A program made the translations under genes and the position numbers. A stretch of DNA of 64,000 nucleotides from Streptomyces hokutonensis (lineage in GTDB: Bacteria > Actinomycetota > Actinomycetes > Streptomycetales > Streptomycetaceae): the NCBI RefSeq assembly GCF_000376565.1, contig NZ_BARG01000045.1:62001-126000 (forward strand). The letters are read 5' to 3'. Positions 7,191-16,087 of this stretch are shown one piece after another (position 1 is the stretch's first letter; every line of letters starts with the position of its first letter). Under the pieces are notes generated by a model. The model was not told the DNA's origin. It saw only the letters and a list, made by a program, of their open reading frames with translations, and did no database searches.

Positions 7191-8178
7191 GGTGTCGAGA
7201 CGGTCCGGGGTCAGTGCCCGCATGCTCCGGCACTACGAGTCCCTCGGCCTGGTGCGGCCTTCGGGTCGTACGGGATCCGGCTATCGGGAGTACTCTGCGG
7301 CGGACATCCGGCGGATCTTCCACATCGAGAGCCTACGGTCGCTGGGCCTGTCGCTGCGTGAGATCGGGCGCGCGCTCGACGACCCCGGTTTCACGCCCTC
7401 GGCGCTCGTCGGCGACCTCGTCCGGCAGACACGCGACCGCATCGCGGCCGAGACCGAGCTGCTCACGCGGCTCGGCCGGATCCGTGCCGCGGACCCCGTC
7501 GGCTGGGAGGACGTGCTCCAGATCGTCGCGCTCCTCCAGGCACTGGGCTCGAAGAGCGCCGACGCGCGTCAGCGCGCGGTCCTCTCCTCGGGCGACGAGG
7601 TGCCGGTGGAGGCTCTGGTCGAGGCGGCACTCGGCGAGACCGAGCCGAACGTCGCGGGCGCCCTGCGCTGGGCGCTCGCACGGTCGGAGGACGGCGGCGC
7701 CCCGGCGCTGCTGGCGGAGGCCCTCGACTCGCCGGTGGCCGCGGTACGGGAACGTGCCGTTCAAGCCCTCGTCGAGCTGCCCGGCGAGGAACCCGCCGCG
7801 CGGCTGCGGGACGCCCTCGCGAACCCCGACGCCGTGGTCCGCGGGCACGCGGCTCTGGCGCTCGGTACACGTGGTGTGGCCGACGCGGTCCCCGTGCTCG
7901 TCGACATGATCGTGGAGGGAAGGAACGACACCGACGCGGCCGATGCGCTGAGCGTGCTGGCGAGCGACCCGGAAACAGCGGATCGGATCGCGGCCAGGCT
8001 CGTCGACCGCCTTGCCGACGACACCACCGAGGCGCCCGCACGCGGACGGCTGACCCAGGCACTCGCGGACATTCCGGGGCCGACGGCATCCCGTGTCCTC
8101 CTGGAACTGTCGCAGGACGGGGACCGCGCCGTCGCGCTGACCGCCACCTACCTTCTTCGGGTCCGCGACGCGCGGTGA
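7168..8178 (+). CDS. MerR-family regulator fused to HEAT repeats
   Basis: Residues 4-72 form a MerR DNA-binding domain (GEVSRRSGVSARMLRHYESL, then a wing with GYREYSAADIRRI), followed by the usual dimerisation helix. Instead of a small ligand domain, residues about 130-330 are HEAT-type helical repeats, such as VAAVRERAVQALVELPGEEP and DAVVRGHAALALGTRGV. Total length is 336 residues against about 120-270 for common MerR proteins. It lacks an obvious metal-binding Cys cluster. It likely controls its own operon through the dyad at 6459-6481, with the HEAT array sensing a protein or peptide rather than a small molecule (inference). Stop lies six bases from the convergent response-regulator gene. 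Confidence 0.85.
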   Translation: MRTVLIGEVSRRSGVSARMLRHYESLGLVRPSGRTGSGYREYSAADIRRIFHIESLRSLGLSLREIGRALDDPGFTPSALVGDLVRQTRDRIAAETELLTRLGRIRAADPVGWEDVLQIVALLQALGSKSADARQRAVLSSGDEVPVEALVEAALGETEPNVAGALRWALARSEDGGAPALLAEALDSPVAAVRERAVQALVELPGEEPAARLRDALANPDAVVRGHAALALGTRGVADAVPVLVDMIVEGRNDTDAADALSVLASDPETADRIAARLVDRLADDTTEAPARGRLTQALADIPGPTASRVLLELSQDGDRAVALTATYLLRVRDAR

Positions 8179-8184
8179 CCAGGC

Positions 8185-8889
8185 CTACGTCCGGCGCGTC
8201 TCCGTGCCGTCGTCACCCCTGTCGTACGACCCCGGGCTGACGAGGCCCGTCTCGTATGCGACGACAACCGCCTGGGCGCGGTCGCGGAGGGTGAGTTTGC
8301 CGAGGATGTGGGAGACGTGGGTCTTCACCGTGGCCTCGGACAGGTGGAGTCCGGTGGCCAGTTCGGCGTTGCTCAGTCCCTGGGCGAGCAGGCGCAGGAC
8401 GTCCAGTTCGCGGGGCGTGAGGGCGGCCAAGTCGCGGTGCAGGGACGGCCGTTCCGAGCTGCGGCGGGCGAATCGCTCGACCAGGCGGCGGGTGATGGCG
8501 GGGGCGAGCAGCGCGTCGCCGGCCCGGACCGTGCGGACGGCGGCCACGAGGTGTTCCGGCGTGACGTCCTTGAGGAGGAAGCCGCTGGCTCCGGCGGCGA
8601 GCGCCGCGTAGACGTAGTGGTCCAGGTCGAACGTGGTGAGCATGACCACGCGTGGTGCGTCCGCTGCGCCCCCGAGGATGCGCCGGGTCGCCTCCAGGCC
8701 GTCCATGTCGGGCATGCGGATGTCCATCAGCACCACGTCGGGCCGGGTGCGCCGGACCGCCTCGACGGCTTCGGCGCCGTCGGTCGCCTCGGCTACGACT
8801 TCGATGCCGTCGGCGTCGAGGATCAGCCGGAAGCCGGTGCGTACGAGGGCCTGGTCGTCCGCGACCACGACGCGCGGTGGGCCGTTCAC
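8185..8889 (-). CDS. Two-component response regulator, NarL/LuxR type
   Basis: The 234-residue protein has a receiver domain with phospho-acceptor D56 in VVLMDIRMPDMDG and the acidic pair ADD near the N-terminus, and a C-terminal LuxR helix-turn-helix (LTPRELDVLRLLAQGLSNAE, then ATVKTHVSHILGKLTLRDR). The GTG start overlaps the stop of the kinase gene (GTGA), so kinase and regulator are translated together. It is transcribed divergently from a MacB/FtsX-type ABC operon, a common target arrangement in Streptomyces, so it probably controls that transporter. Confidence 0.93.
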   Translation of the reverse strand: MNGPPRVVVADDQALVRTGFRLILDADGIEVVAEATDGAEAVEAVRRTRPDVVLMDIRMPDMDGLEATRRILGGAADAPRVVMLTTFDLDHYVYAALAAGASGFLLKDVTPEHLVAAVRTVRAGDALLAPAITRRLVERFARRSSERPSLHRDLAALTPRELDVLRLLAQGLSNAELATGLHLSEATVKTHVSHILGKLTLRDRAQAVVVAYETGLVSPGSYDRGDDGTETRRT

Positions 8890-10157
8890 AGGTCCCCCAG
8901 GGGAAGCAGCGGGATCCGGGCCTGTACGCGGTAGCCGCCGAGTGGGCGCGGGCCCGTGCGCAGGGTGCCGCCGTAGACGACGAGGCGTTCGCGCAGGCCG
9001 ATCAGACCGCGGCCGTTGCCGGTGGCCGCGGCGGGGCCGGGCCTGCCGCCGGTGTCGGTGACCTCGACGTGGAGTTCGTCCTCGTCGTACGACACCTGGA
9101 CCCTCGCGTCGGCTCCGGCGGCGTGCTTCACGGTGTTGGTCAGGGATTCCTGGACCACGCGGTAGGCGGCCAGTTCGACTCCCGGGGACAGGGGGCGGGG
9201 GGTTCCGGTGACGGTCAGTTCGACCGGTACTCCGGCGCCGCGTATGCGGCCGACCAGTGCCTCCAGCCGGTCCAGGCCCGGTTGCGGGGCGAGAGTCTCC
9301 GGCTCCGCACCCGCGTCCGTCTCCGTGCGCAGGTCCATCGTGAGCAGGCCCATCACGTCGCGCAGCTCCCCCATGGCCGCCCGGCCGCCCGCCTCGACCG
9401 CGAGGAGGGCCTCGCGCGCCCGGTCGGGGGACTTGTCCATGATCTTGCGGGCGGCGCCTGCCTGGATGACCATCACGCTGACGTTGTGCGTGACGACGTC
9501 GTGCAACTCGCGGGCGATCCGGGCGCGTTCGTGTTCCACGGCCCGGTGGAGCTCCTCGGTCCTGGCGTTCTCCACCGCCGTCAGCCGGGTGTGGGTCTCG
9601 GCCGCCCGTAGTTTCCAGGTCCTGAGGCCGATGGCGGCCACGACGAGCGGCGCCGAGATGAAGAGGGCGACGTACTGGGTGGGCACGGTGGGTGCGACGT
9701 AGGCGTACGGGTTGGGCGGGCCCGTGGCGCCGGACCTGCTGATGAGGACGATCGTCACGGTGAGGCTCGCCAGGGTGGGCAGCCGGTGGGGGCTGTAGGC
9801 CGCCGCGCTGTAGGCGGCGATGACGCAGGAGTAGAAGGTGAGGCGGGCCACGTCGTCCGGGGTCAGTGCCATCGCGAACGTCACGATCCACAGCACGGCG
9901 AGCGGGTAGCGGCGCCGCCACGCCAGCGAGGCCGAGGCCAGGAACACGACGAGCACCAGGTCGGTCATACGGTGCCGGTGCGCCTCGTCGTAGCCGTCGC
10001 CCCACGCGTACTGCATCGCCACGAAGGTGAGGACGAGCGCCAACGCGGCGTCCACGAGCCGCTGTTGCCCCGTGGGGCGCGGCAGCAGGCCACCGGGACG
10101 CAGCAGCGCCCGGGCCGCCCGGCGCAGCCGGGCCGGTACTTCCTCTCCCACCGTCAC
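8886..10157 (-). CDS. Sensor histidine kinase, NarX/DesK-like (HisKA_3)
   Basis: This 423-residue kinase has an N-terminal membrane region of four to six helices (about 35-180), a HisKA_3 dimerisation helix with phospho-acceptor H219 in RARIARELHDVVTHN, and a GHKL ATPase domain with N-box VQESLTNTVKHA and G-box GNGRGLIGLRER. There is no large extracellular sensor, so it likely senses membrane state or works with the nearby ABC transporter. It pairs with the overlapping response regulator. ATG at 10157. Confidence 0.92.
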   Translation of the reverse strand: MTVGEEVPARLRRAARALLRPGGLLPRPTGQQRLVDAALALVLTFVAMQYAWGDGYDEAHRHRMTDLVLVVFLASASLAWRRRYPLAVLWIVTFAMALTPDDVARLTFYSCVIAAYSAAAYSPHRLPTLASLTVTIVLISRSGATGPPNPYAYVAPTVPTQYVALFISAPLVVAAIGLRTWKLRAAETHTRLTAVENARTEELHRAVEHERARIARELHDVVTHNVSVMVIQAGAARKIMDKSPDRAREALLAVEAGGRAAMGELRDVMGLLTMDLRTETDAGAEPETLAPQPGLDRLEALVGRIRGAGVPVELTVTGTPRPLSPGVELAAYRVVQESLTNTVKHAAGADARVQVSYDEDELHVEVTDTGGRPGPAAATGNGRGLIGLRERLVVYGGTLRTGPRPLGGYRVQARIPLLPLGDL

Positions 10158-10365
10158 CGGCCCATTGTCCCGGGTGACCGCACCGCCCGGAATCCCTCCC
10201 GGGGGCGGGCCGCCTACATCCGGCGGCTACATCTCAGGGATGAGTTCCCGGGCCATCGGCCCAGTGCGGTACGGCAATTACCCCTGGCGCCCGGCGCGCG
10301 AGCGGCGGTGGTGTTCCTAGCGTCGTGGCGTCCGATCCGAGCAACTCACCTTGAAGTAGGCCACC

Positions 10366-11109
10366 ATGACGACACCGCTCATCGAACTCGTCGATGTGAG
10401 CCGCCGCTACGGCAGCGGGCCGCCCGCGCTGGAGGACGTGTCGCTGAGTGTGCGGGCCGGTGAGGCCGTCGCGGTCCTCGGCCCCTCGGGCAGCGGCAAG
10501 TCGACGCTGCTGAATCTCGTCGCCGGTCTGGACCGGCCCGACTCGGGGACGGTCACGGTGGACGGGATACGTGTCGACGGGTTGGGCGAGGCGGGGGCGG
10601 CCCGTTACCGGCGGGCGCGGATCGGGATGGTGTTCCAGTTCTTCAATCTGCTGGACGAGCTGTCGGTCGCCGACAACGTGGCCCTGCCCGCCCGGCTGAC
10701 CGGCCTCGGGCGACGCGAATCTCGGAGCAGGGCGGCCGAGTTGCTGGAGTCGCTCGGCATCGCCCGTCACGCCGGGGCGTTCCCCGGCCGGTTGTCCGGC
10801 GGTGAGCGTCAACGGGTCGCGGTGGCGCGGGCGTTGATGAACCGCCCCGCTCTCCTCCTGGCCGACGAACCGACCGGCGCGCTGGACTCCGCGTCCGGGG
10901 AGGAAGTCAGCCGACTGCTGCGGGAGTTGAACGCCGACGGTCAGACGATCCTCGTGGTCACGCACGACCTGGCGCTGGCCGAGTCGTGTACCCGGCGCAC
11001 CGTCCGGCTCACCGACGGCCGCGTCACGTCCGACACGAGCGCGGAGGACGGCCGGCTCGTCCCCTCCACCCCGTCCGGCACTGGCGCGGAGCCGAGGTCG
11101 GTCCGATGA
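10366..11109 (+). CDS. ABC transporter ATP-binding protein, MacB/LolD-like
   Basis: A 247-residue ATPase with Walker A GPSGSGKS (39-46), Q-loop MVFQFFNLLDELSV, signature LSGGERQRVAVARAL and Walker B LLLADEPTGALD. The sequence after the Walker B aspartate and the LDS segment match the MacB/LolD/FtsE class, which powers FtsX-type permeases rather than classical import. Its TGA overlaps the ATG of the permease gene. The operon is divergent from the two-component system; the 208-bp gap 10158-10365 contains two direct GGMTACATC-like copies near 10213-10234 that may be regulator sites. Confidence 0.92.
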   Translation: MTTPLIELVDVSRRYGSGPPALEDVSLSVRAGEAVAVLGPSGSGKSTLLNLVAGLDRPDSGTVTVDGIRVDGLGEAGAARYRRARIGMVFQFFNLLDELSVADNVALPARLTGLGRRESRSRAAELLESLGIARHAGAFPGRLSGGERQRVAVARALMNRPALLLADEPTGALDSASGEEVSRLLRELNADGQTILVVTHDLALAESCTRRTVRLTDGRVTSDTSAEDGRLVPSTPSGTGAEPRSVR

Positions 11110-13958
11110 GCGTGCTGGGGAAGGTGATCGGCTCGGGGGTGGCGCGGCGCCGGGTGCAGACGCTGGTGATCGGGCTGGCAACGCTGCTGGCCGTGACAGC
11201 GTCCGTGCTCGGCGGTGCGCTGCTCGTGTCGTCCGAGGCACCTTTCGAGAAGGCCTTCGAGCGGCAGCACGGGGCGCAGTTGACCGCGCAGTTCGACGCG
11301 AGCAGGGCCACGACCACCCAACTCGCCGCCTCCGCACGGGCGTCGGGGGTGACTGCGGCAGCCGGTCCGTTCCCGACCACGACCGTCACCCCGGGATTCG
11401 GCGGACACAGCGGCGCCCCGCTCTCGGTGGCGGGCCGGGCGACGTCCGGCGGCGAGATCGACAAAGTGACCGTGCTCAGGGGCCGTTGGGCCGAGAAGCC
11501 CGGCGAGATCGTCGTATCGGCGGACACCGGACCCGAGGTACGGCTCGGCCAGAAACTGGAGCTCCCGGATCTGCCCGGCAGCCCGACACTGACCGTGGTC
11601 GGTGTGGCCCGCACGGTCAGCCGTACCGCCGACGCCTGGGTACTCCCGTCGCAGATCCCCAAGTTGACGCCATCCGGCAGGGTCGGCGGCTACCAGATGC
11701 TGTACCGCTTCGCACACGCCCGCACCGCGGCCCAACTTGCCCAGGACCGCGCCGCGTTGACGGCCACGCTGCCCGCCAAGTCCCTGACCGGCGCCCAGTC
11801 CTGGCTGGGCGTGAAGAAGATCGCCACCCGGGACACGGCCCTGTTCGTACCGTTCCTGGTCGCCTTCGGGATACTGGGGCTGGTCATGTCGGTACTGATC
11901 GTGGGCAACGTGGTCGCGGGCGCGGTGACCACCGGGACCCGCCGAATCGGCGTCCTCAAGGCAGTCGGCTGCACCCCCGGCCAGGTCGTCCGGGCCTGCG
12001 CCGCCCAGGCCCTGATCCCGGCCACGGCCGGCGCGGCCCTCGGCACGGCCGCCGGCCACCTGCTCGCGACACCGATCCTCTCCGACACCGCCGACGCCTA
12101 CGGCACGGCCGGCCTCGGCATCGAGGCGTGGGTCGATGTCACGGTGATCGGCGGGATGTTGGGCATCGTCACCACCACGGCGTGCGCCAGCGCCTGGCGG
12201 TCCGGCCGGTTGCGGACGGCCGACGCACTGGCCGTGGGGCGCACTCCGGTGGCGGGTCGGGGTCGGTGGGCGGCCAGGACGGCTGCCCGGCTTCCCGCGG
12301 CGGGCCGGGACCGGCGGACGGACGGGGCAGCTGCCCCGCTTCCCTCGGCGGGCCGGGACCGGCGGACGGCAGGGACAACCGCCCGACCCCGAGGGACGGG
12401 CCGGAGCTGGTGGGCGGCCAGGGCAGCAGCCCGACTTCCCGTGGTGGGCCGGGACTGGCGGGCCGCCTCGACGGCCGCCCGGCGACCAGCGGCGGGCCAA
12501 AATCGACAGACGGCGGGGACAACCGCCCGCCTCCCCCTGGCGAGCCGGCTCCAGCGGGCGGCCAGGGCAGCAGCCCGACTTCCCGTGGAGGGCCGGGACC
12601 GGCGGGCGGCCCGGACAGCCGACCGACTCTCAGCGGCGGACCGAGACCAGCGGACAGCGGGGGCGACGACCATCCGACCCCCAGCCACAGACCGAAACCA
12701 GCGGGCTGCCTCGACAACCGCCCGACCACCAGAGACGGGCCGAGGCCAATGGGCCGCCGGCGCGGCTGCCCGGCTTCCGCTGTCGCGGCCGGTCGGGCTC
12801 GGGCTGGCGCGGCCGTTCGCGCGGCCCGGCCGTGCGGTCGCGATGGTCGTGGCGGTGCTGTTCGGGGCCGTGGCCGTCACCTTCGCCACCGGGCTGTCCG
12901 CGTCGTTGGGTGAGGTGATCGCGGCCAAGAACCACAACGCGGCGGACGTCACGGTCGGCGCGTCGGTCGGAACTGCCGGGTCCGGCAAGGCAGTTCGGCG
13001 AGGGCAGCCGACGGGCGCCGCCTCCGGTCCGGTCGCGCTCTCCCCTTCGGTCGTCGCCGCGATCGCGGGCCAACCCGGCACCCGGGCCTACTACGGCAGC
13101 GCCTCCCTCGACGCGGCCGTGTCGGGGATGAGCGGACCCGTCAGCGTGACCGCGTTCGACGGTGACGCCTCCTGGGGCGGGTTCACGATGGTCGGTGGGC
13201 GGTGGTTCAGCGGGGCGGGCGAGGTCGTGGTGCCCAGCACGATTCTGAGCGCCACGGGCACGAAGGTCGGCGACAGCGTCACCATCACCGTGCGGGGCAA
13301 GCCTGTTGTGGTGCGGATCGTCGGCGAAGTGTTCGACACCGGCAACGACGGTCGCCGGGTCTTCACCGACGCCGCCACACTCAGCACCGCCGCTCCCGGC
13401 CTCAAGTCCACGGCCGAGTACGTCGATCTGAAACCGGGCACCGACACGGACGCGTATGTCACCGCGCTCAACGCCGAGTTGAAGCCTCTTGGAATGAGCG
13501 CGACGAGTGCCAAGTACGCGAACGGCAGTGGCACCGCGACCGTTCTAGACTCGCTCACCGCTCTGCTCACCGTGCTGCTGGTCTGTGTCGCCGGGCTCGG
13601 TGTGCTGGGCGGAGTGGTGCTCGACACCCACGAGCGCGTGCACGACCTGGGCATCCACAAGGCGCTCGGCATGACACCCCGCCAGACGGTCACGATGGTC
13701 GTCGCCTCGGTCGTCCTGCCCGGACTGGCCGGCGGCGCCCTCGGCGTACCGCTGGGCCTGGCCGTGCACCACGCGGTGCTCCCCGCGATGGGCCGTGCGG
13801 CGGGGCTGCGGTTGCCCGACCTCGTCGTCGACGTCTACGGCGCCGGGGACCTGGTCCTGCTCGGGCTCGCCGGAGTCGCCGTCGCCGTCCTCGGCTCCCT
13901 GCTCCCCGCCGGCTGGGCGGCACGTATCCGCACGGCGACCGCGCTCCGAGCCGAGTAG
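11106..13958 (+). CDS. FtsX-like ABC permease with a large repetitive linker
   Basis: This 950-residue permease has the MacB/FtsX duplicated plan: an N-terminal helix, an extracellular domain (about 45-260), a three-helix FtsX block (about 265-375), then a second block starting about 575 with its own helix, extracellular domain and three C-terminal helices. Between the halves, residues about 380-560 consist of some ten imperfect 16-residue Arg/Ala/Thr-rich repeats of the pattern AARLPxxGRDRRxAxx. Relatives usually have a short linker here, making the protein about 100-150 residues longer than normal. The linker should be cytoplasmic and strongly basic. MacB-like systems move peptides, lipids or signal conformational change; substrate unknown. 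Confidence 0.88.
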   Translation: MSVLGKVIGSGVARRRVQTLVIGLATLLAVTASVLGGALLVSSEAPFEKAFERQHGAQLTAQFDASRATTTQLAASARASGVTAAAGPFPTTTVTPGFGGHSGAPLSVAGRATSGGEIDKVTVLRGRWAEKPGEIVVSADTGPEVRLGQKLELPDLPGSPTLTVVGVARTVSRTADAWVLPSQIPKLTPSGRVGGYQMLYRFAHARTAAQLAQDRAALTATLPAKSLTGAQSWLGVKKIATRDTALFVPFLVAFGILGLVMSVLIVGNVVAGAVTTGTRRIGVLKAVGCTPGQVVRACAAQALIPATAGAALGTAAGHLLATPILSDTADAYGTAGLGIEAWVDVTVIGGMLGIVTTTACASAWRSGRLRTADALAVGRTPVAGRGRWAARTAARLPAAGRDRRTDGAAAPLPSAGRDRRTAGTTARPRGTGRSWWAARAAARLPVVGRDWRAASTAARRPAAGQNRQTAGTTARLPLASRLQRAARAAARLPVEGRDRRAARTADRLSAADRDQRTAGATTIRPPATDRNQRAASTTARPPETGRGQWAAGAAARLPLSRPVGLGLARPFARPGRAVAMVVAVLFGAVAVTFATGLSASLGEVIAAKNHNAADVTVGASVGTAGSGKAVRRGQPTGAASGPVALSPSVVAAIAGQPGTRAYYGSASLDAAVSGMSGPVSVTAFDGDASWGGFTMVGGRWFSGAGEVVVPSTILSATGTKVGDSVTITVRGKPVVVRIVGEVFDTGNDGRRVFTDAATLSTAAPGLKSTAEYVDLKPGTDTDAYVTALNAELKPLGMSATSAKYANGSGTATVLDSLTALLTVLLVCVAGLGVLGGVVLDTHERVHDLGIHKALGMTPRQTVTMVVASVVLPGLAGGALGVPLGLAVHHAVLPAMGRAAGLRLPDLVVDVYGAGDLVLLGLAGVAVAVLGSLLPAGWAARIRTATALRAE
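12243..12785 (+). repeat. About ten tandem 48-bp repeats inside the permease gene
   Basis: The DNA repeats with a 48-bp period, keeping the reading frame and giving 16-residue protein repeats. Copies have diverged (one copy is 51 bp), so expansion is not recent, but blocks such as GGGCCGGGACCGGCGGAC recur nearly unchanged. Period, frame retention and the lack of spacers show coding minisatellite growth and not a CRISPR array. Confidence 0.8.
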
Positions 13959-14002
13959 ACGAGCCGAATGGGCACGCAACCTTCTCGCAACCTCGCATGT
14001 GC

Positions 14003-14019
14003 TGCGATGGGCCATCGCA
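14003..14019. promoter_or_regulatory. Palindrome upstream of the DUF779 gene
   Basis: TGCGATGG-G-CCATCGCA has perfect 8-bp arms around a single central base. It lies 44 bp after the permease stop and 24 bp before the DUF779 start, a position suited to an operator. No T-run follows, so a terminator is less likely. Confidence 0.45.
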
Positions 14020-14043
14020 TCCGGCTTCCTCGGGACGGCAGAC

Positions 14044-14403
14044 ATGGACGACAACACCCCGCGCGTCGAACTCACCCCCGCCGCGGAGGACCTGCTGCGC
14101 CAACTGCACGCACAGCACGGCCCGCTGATGTTCCATCAGTCCGGCGGCTGCTGCGACGGCAGTGCGCCCATGTGCTACCCGGAGGGCGAGTTCCGGACCG
14201 GCGGCTCGGACGTGCTGCTCGCCGAGCTGGCGGTCGAGGGCGTGCCGGAACCCGTGACGTTCTGGATCTCGCGCAGCCAGTACGAGGTCTGGAGCCACAC
14301 GCGGCTGATCGTGGACGTCGTAGCGGGTCGCGGCAGCGGTTTCTCGCTGGAAGCACCCGAGGGGGTGCGTTTTCTCACCCGTTCCCGTGTAGTCGGCGCC
14401 TAG
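14044..14403 (+). CDS. DUF779 family protein
   Basis: The 119-residue protein carries the DUF779 signature MFHQSGGCCDGSAPMCYP in its first half, with three conserved cysteines that could bind a metal. The family has no firmly known activity; in many bacteria it is linked to aldehyde dehydrogenase genes, but none is adjacent here. No signal peptide or membrane helix. The ATG at 14044 is chosen because the family match starts shortly after it. An upstream palindrome suggests separate control from the permease gene. Confidence 0.8.
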   Translation: MDDNTPRVELTPAAEDLLRQLHAQHGPLMFHQSGGCCDGSAPMCYPEGEFRTGGSDVLLAELAVEGVPEPVTFWISRSQYEVWSHTRLIVDVVAGRGSGFSLEAPEGVRFLTRSRVVGA

Positions 14404-14478
14404 GAGCCCCGCCGGTCATCGTCTTCTGCTGCACTTCCCCTGAGTCCTGGAGGAGTTGACGAGACATCAGGGGGCACT

Positions 14479-15762
14479 GTGACGCACCGTCAAGAGCGTT
14501 CCGGAGCAGCACGTTTCAGAGCTGTGCATTTAAGAGCCGAGCGTTCAAGAGCAGGCAGATCGGCACTCGCGTTTCTCACGGCATTCAGTGCGCTGGCCGG
14601 TGCGGCCCTGGTGGGGGCGGCACCGGCCGGCGCCGTGCCGGGCACCACGCGGCTCGCGCCGGGCGTCACCTACCGGCAGTTCGACATCACGGCCGCCAGG
14701 GGTGTGACCCACGCCCACGTGGTCGTGGTGGACCTGCGCAACACCCATGTGCGGGTCAACCTGCTGTACCCAGGTGCGGTGGCGGCCCGGGAGCCCGTCT
14801 CCGAGCTGGCCGACTCGGCGGGCGCCGTCGCGGGCGTCAACGGCGACTTCTTCAACATCAGCGAGACCCAGCACCCGGGTGTCGCGGCCACGGGTTCCAC
14901 GGACGGACCGGCCGTCGCGAGCGGTGTCGCGCTCAAGGGGTCGGTGCCGGACGGCCAGCGCTTCGGGCCCGCGCTGCCGCCCGGCACGAACACGCGGAAC
15001 GTGCTCGGCGTGGGCATCGACCGCGTGGCCCGGCTGGACAGCCTCACCCTCAAAGGGACGGTCGGTACCCCTCAGGGCCGGATGCCGCTCGGCGGGTTCA
15101 ATCAGTACGCGCTGCCGGTGAACTCCATCGGTGCGTTCACCACACGGTGGGGCAGCGTCTCCCGGGTGCGTGCCACCTGTGGCACGGACACGAACCGGGC
15201 CGCCGCGTGCAGCACGGACACGTACGAAGTCACCATTCGGCACGCACGGGTCGTGTCGGCGTCCAACACTCCCGGCAGTGGTGCCATCGCCGCGGGCACG
15301 ACGGTCCTCGTCGGCCGTGAGGCGGGCGCGCAGCAACTGCGGAAGCTGTCCGTCGGCGAGCGGGTGCAGGTGCTGCACCGGCTGGTGGCGTCGAGGTCCG
15401 GGGTCCCGTACCGCTTCGCCCTGGGCGGCTACCCGGTGCTGCGGGGCGGCCGGCCGCTGGCCGGCCTCGACAGCACGACCTCGGCCGTGCGCACCGCCGT
15501 GGGCATCGCGCGGAACGGCCATCGCCTGCTGCTCTTCGCGACGGACGGCGCGGTCGCGTACCGCAGGGGTCTGACGATCGCCGAAGTCGCCGCCGAGATG
15601 AAGAAGTTGGGCTCGGTCGACGCCTTCAGTCTGGACGGCGGCGGCTCGACGACGCTGGTCGCCCGCGCGCCCGGCGCGAGCGCCGTCACGGTACGGAACC
15701 ACCCCAGCGGAGGCGCCGAGCGGCCCGTACCGAACGGTGTCGGGGTCTTCTCAACCCGCTGA
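14479..15762 (+). CDS. Secreted phosphodiester glycosidase family protein (NAGPA domain)
   Basis: The protein (427 residues) begins with a positively charged stretch and a hydrophobic signal segment ending near APAGAVPG, so it is exported. The rest matches the phosphodiester glycosidase (NAGPA/DUF2233) family: GVNGDFFNI near residue 118, a central variable part, and the C-terminal hallmark LDGGGSTTL (about 385). The family removes sugars linked through phosphodiesters in exopolysaccharide or wall polymers; the exact substrate is unknown. A GTG start follows a G-rich ribosome site. Two cysteines (CGTDTNRAAAC) may form a disulfide. Confidence 0.85.
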   Translation: MTHRQERSGAARFRAVHLRAERSRAGRSALAFLTAFSALAGAALVGAAPAGAVPGTTRLAPGVTYRQFDITAARGVTHAHVVVVDLRNTHVRVNLLYPGAVAAREPVSELADSAGAVAGVNGDFFNISETQHPGVAATGSTDGPAVASGVALKGSVPDGQRFGPALPPGTNTRNVLGVGIDRVARLDSLTLKGTVGTPQGRMPLGGFNQYALPVNSIGAFTTRWGSVSRVRATCGTDTNRAAACSTDTYEVTIRHARVVSASNTPGSGAIAAGTTVLVGREAGAQQLRKLSVGERVQVLHRLVASRSGVPYRFALGGYPVLRGGRPLAGLDSTTSAVRTAVGIARNGHRLLLFATDGAVAYRRGLTIAEVAAEMKKLGSVDAFSLDGGGSTTLVARAPGASAVTVRNHPSGGAERPVPNGVGVFSTR

Positions 15763-15782
15763 CCTCGGATGACCCGCCGACC

Positions 15783-15977
15783 TCATGGATGGAGTCCGCT
15801 CACCAGATCCGCGGTGGCCGTGAGGCCGCTGTGGATCGTGGGCGCCATGCTGGTACTGGCCATGAAGAACCCGAGCAGTGCGCAGACGAGCGCATGGGAG
15901 ACCTTCAGCCCGCCGCTGCGCATGAAGATCACCGCAAGGATCAGGAGCAGCAGCACCACAGAGATGGAAATGGCCAT
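15783..15977 (-). CDS. Small membrane protein, Streptomyces-conserved type
   Basis: A 64-residue protein with two hydrophobic segments (ISVVLLLLILAVIFMR and LVCALLGFFMASTSMAP) separated by a polar SGGLKVSH turn, ending with TATADLVSGLHP. From memory it resembles a short protein common in Streptomyces, with no known function. A GGAGGAGG ribosome site lies upstream; its spacing favours the ATG at 15977 over the GTG two codons earlier. It is convergent with the glycosidase gene. Confidence 0.7.
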   Translation of the reverse strand: MAISISVVLLLLILAVIFMRSGGLKVSHALVCALLGFFMASTSMAPTIHSGLTATADLVSGLHP

Positions 15978-16087
15978 CGTCACCCTCCTCCGCCACGCCG
16001 ACGTGTCTGGTTCGCGGCGTTCGGCCGCAAGTGTGGCGTAGCGGAGGGTTCATCCGGGCTACCGACGTGTCCCCCGAACGTGTGGTG

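Noticed and set aside
12243..12785. Repeat block considered as a CRISPR array
   Set aside because: The units are directly adjacent with no unique spacers, diverge between copies, and keep the reading frame of a permease gene.
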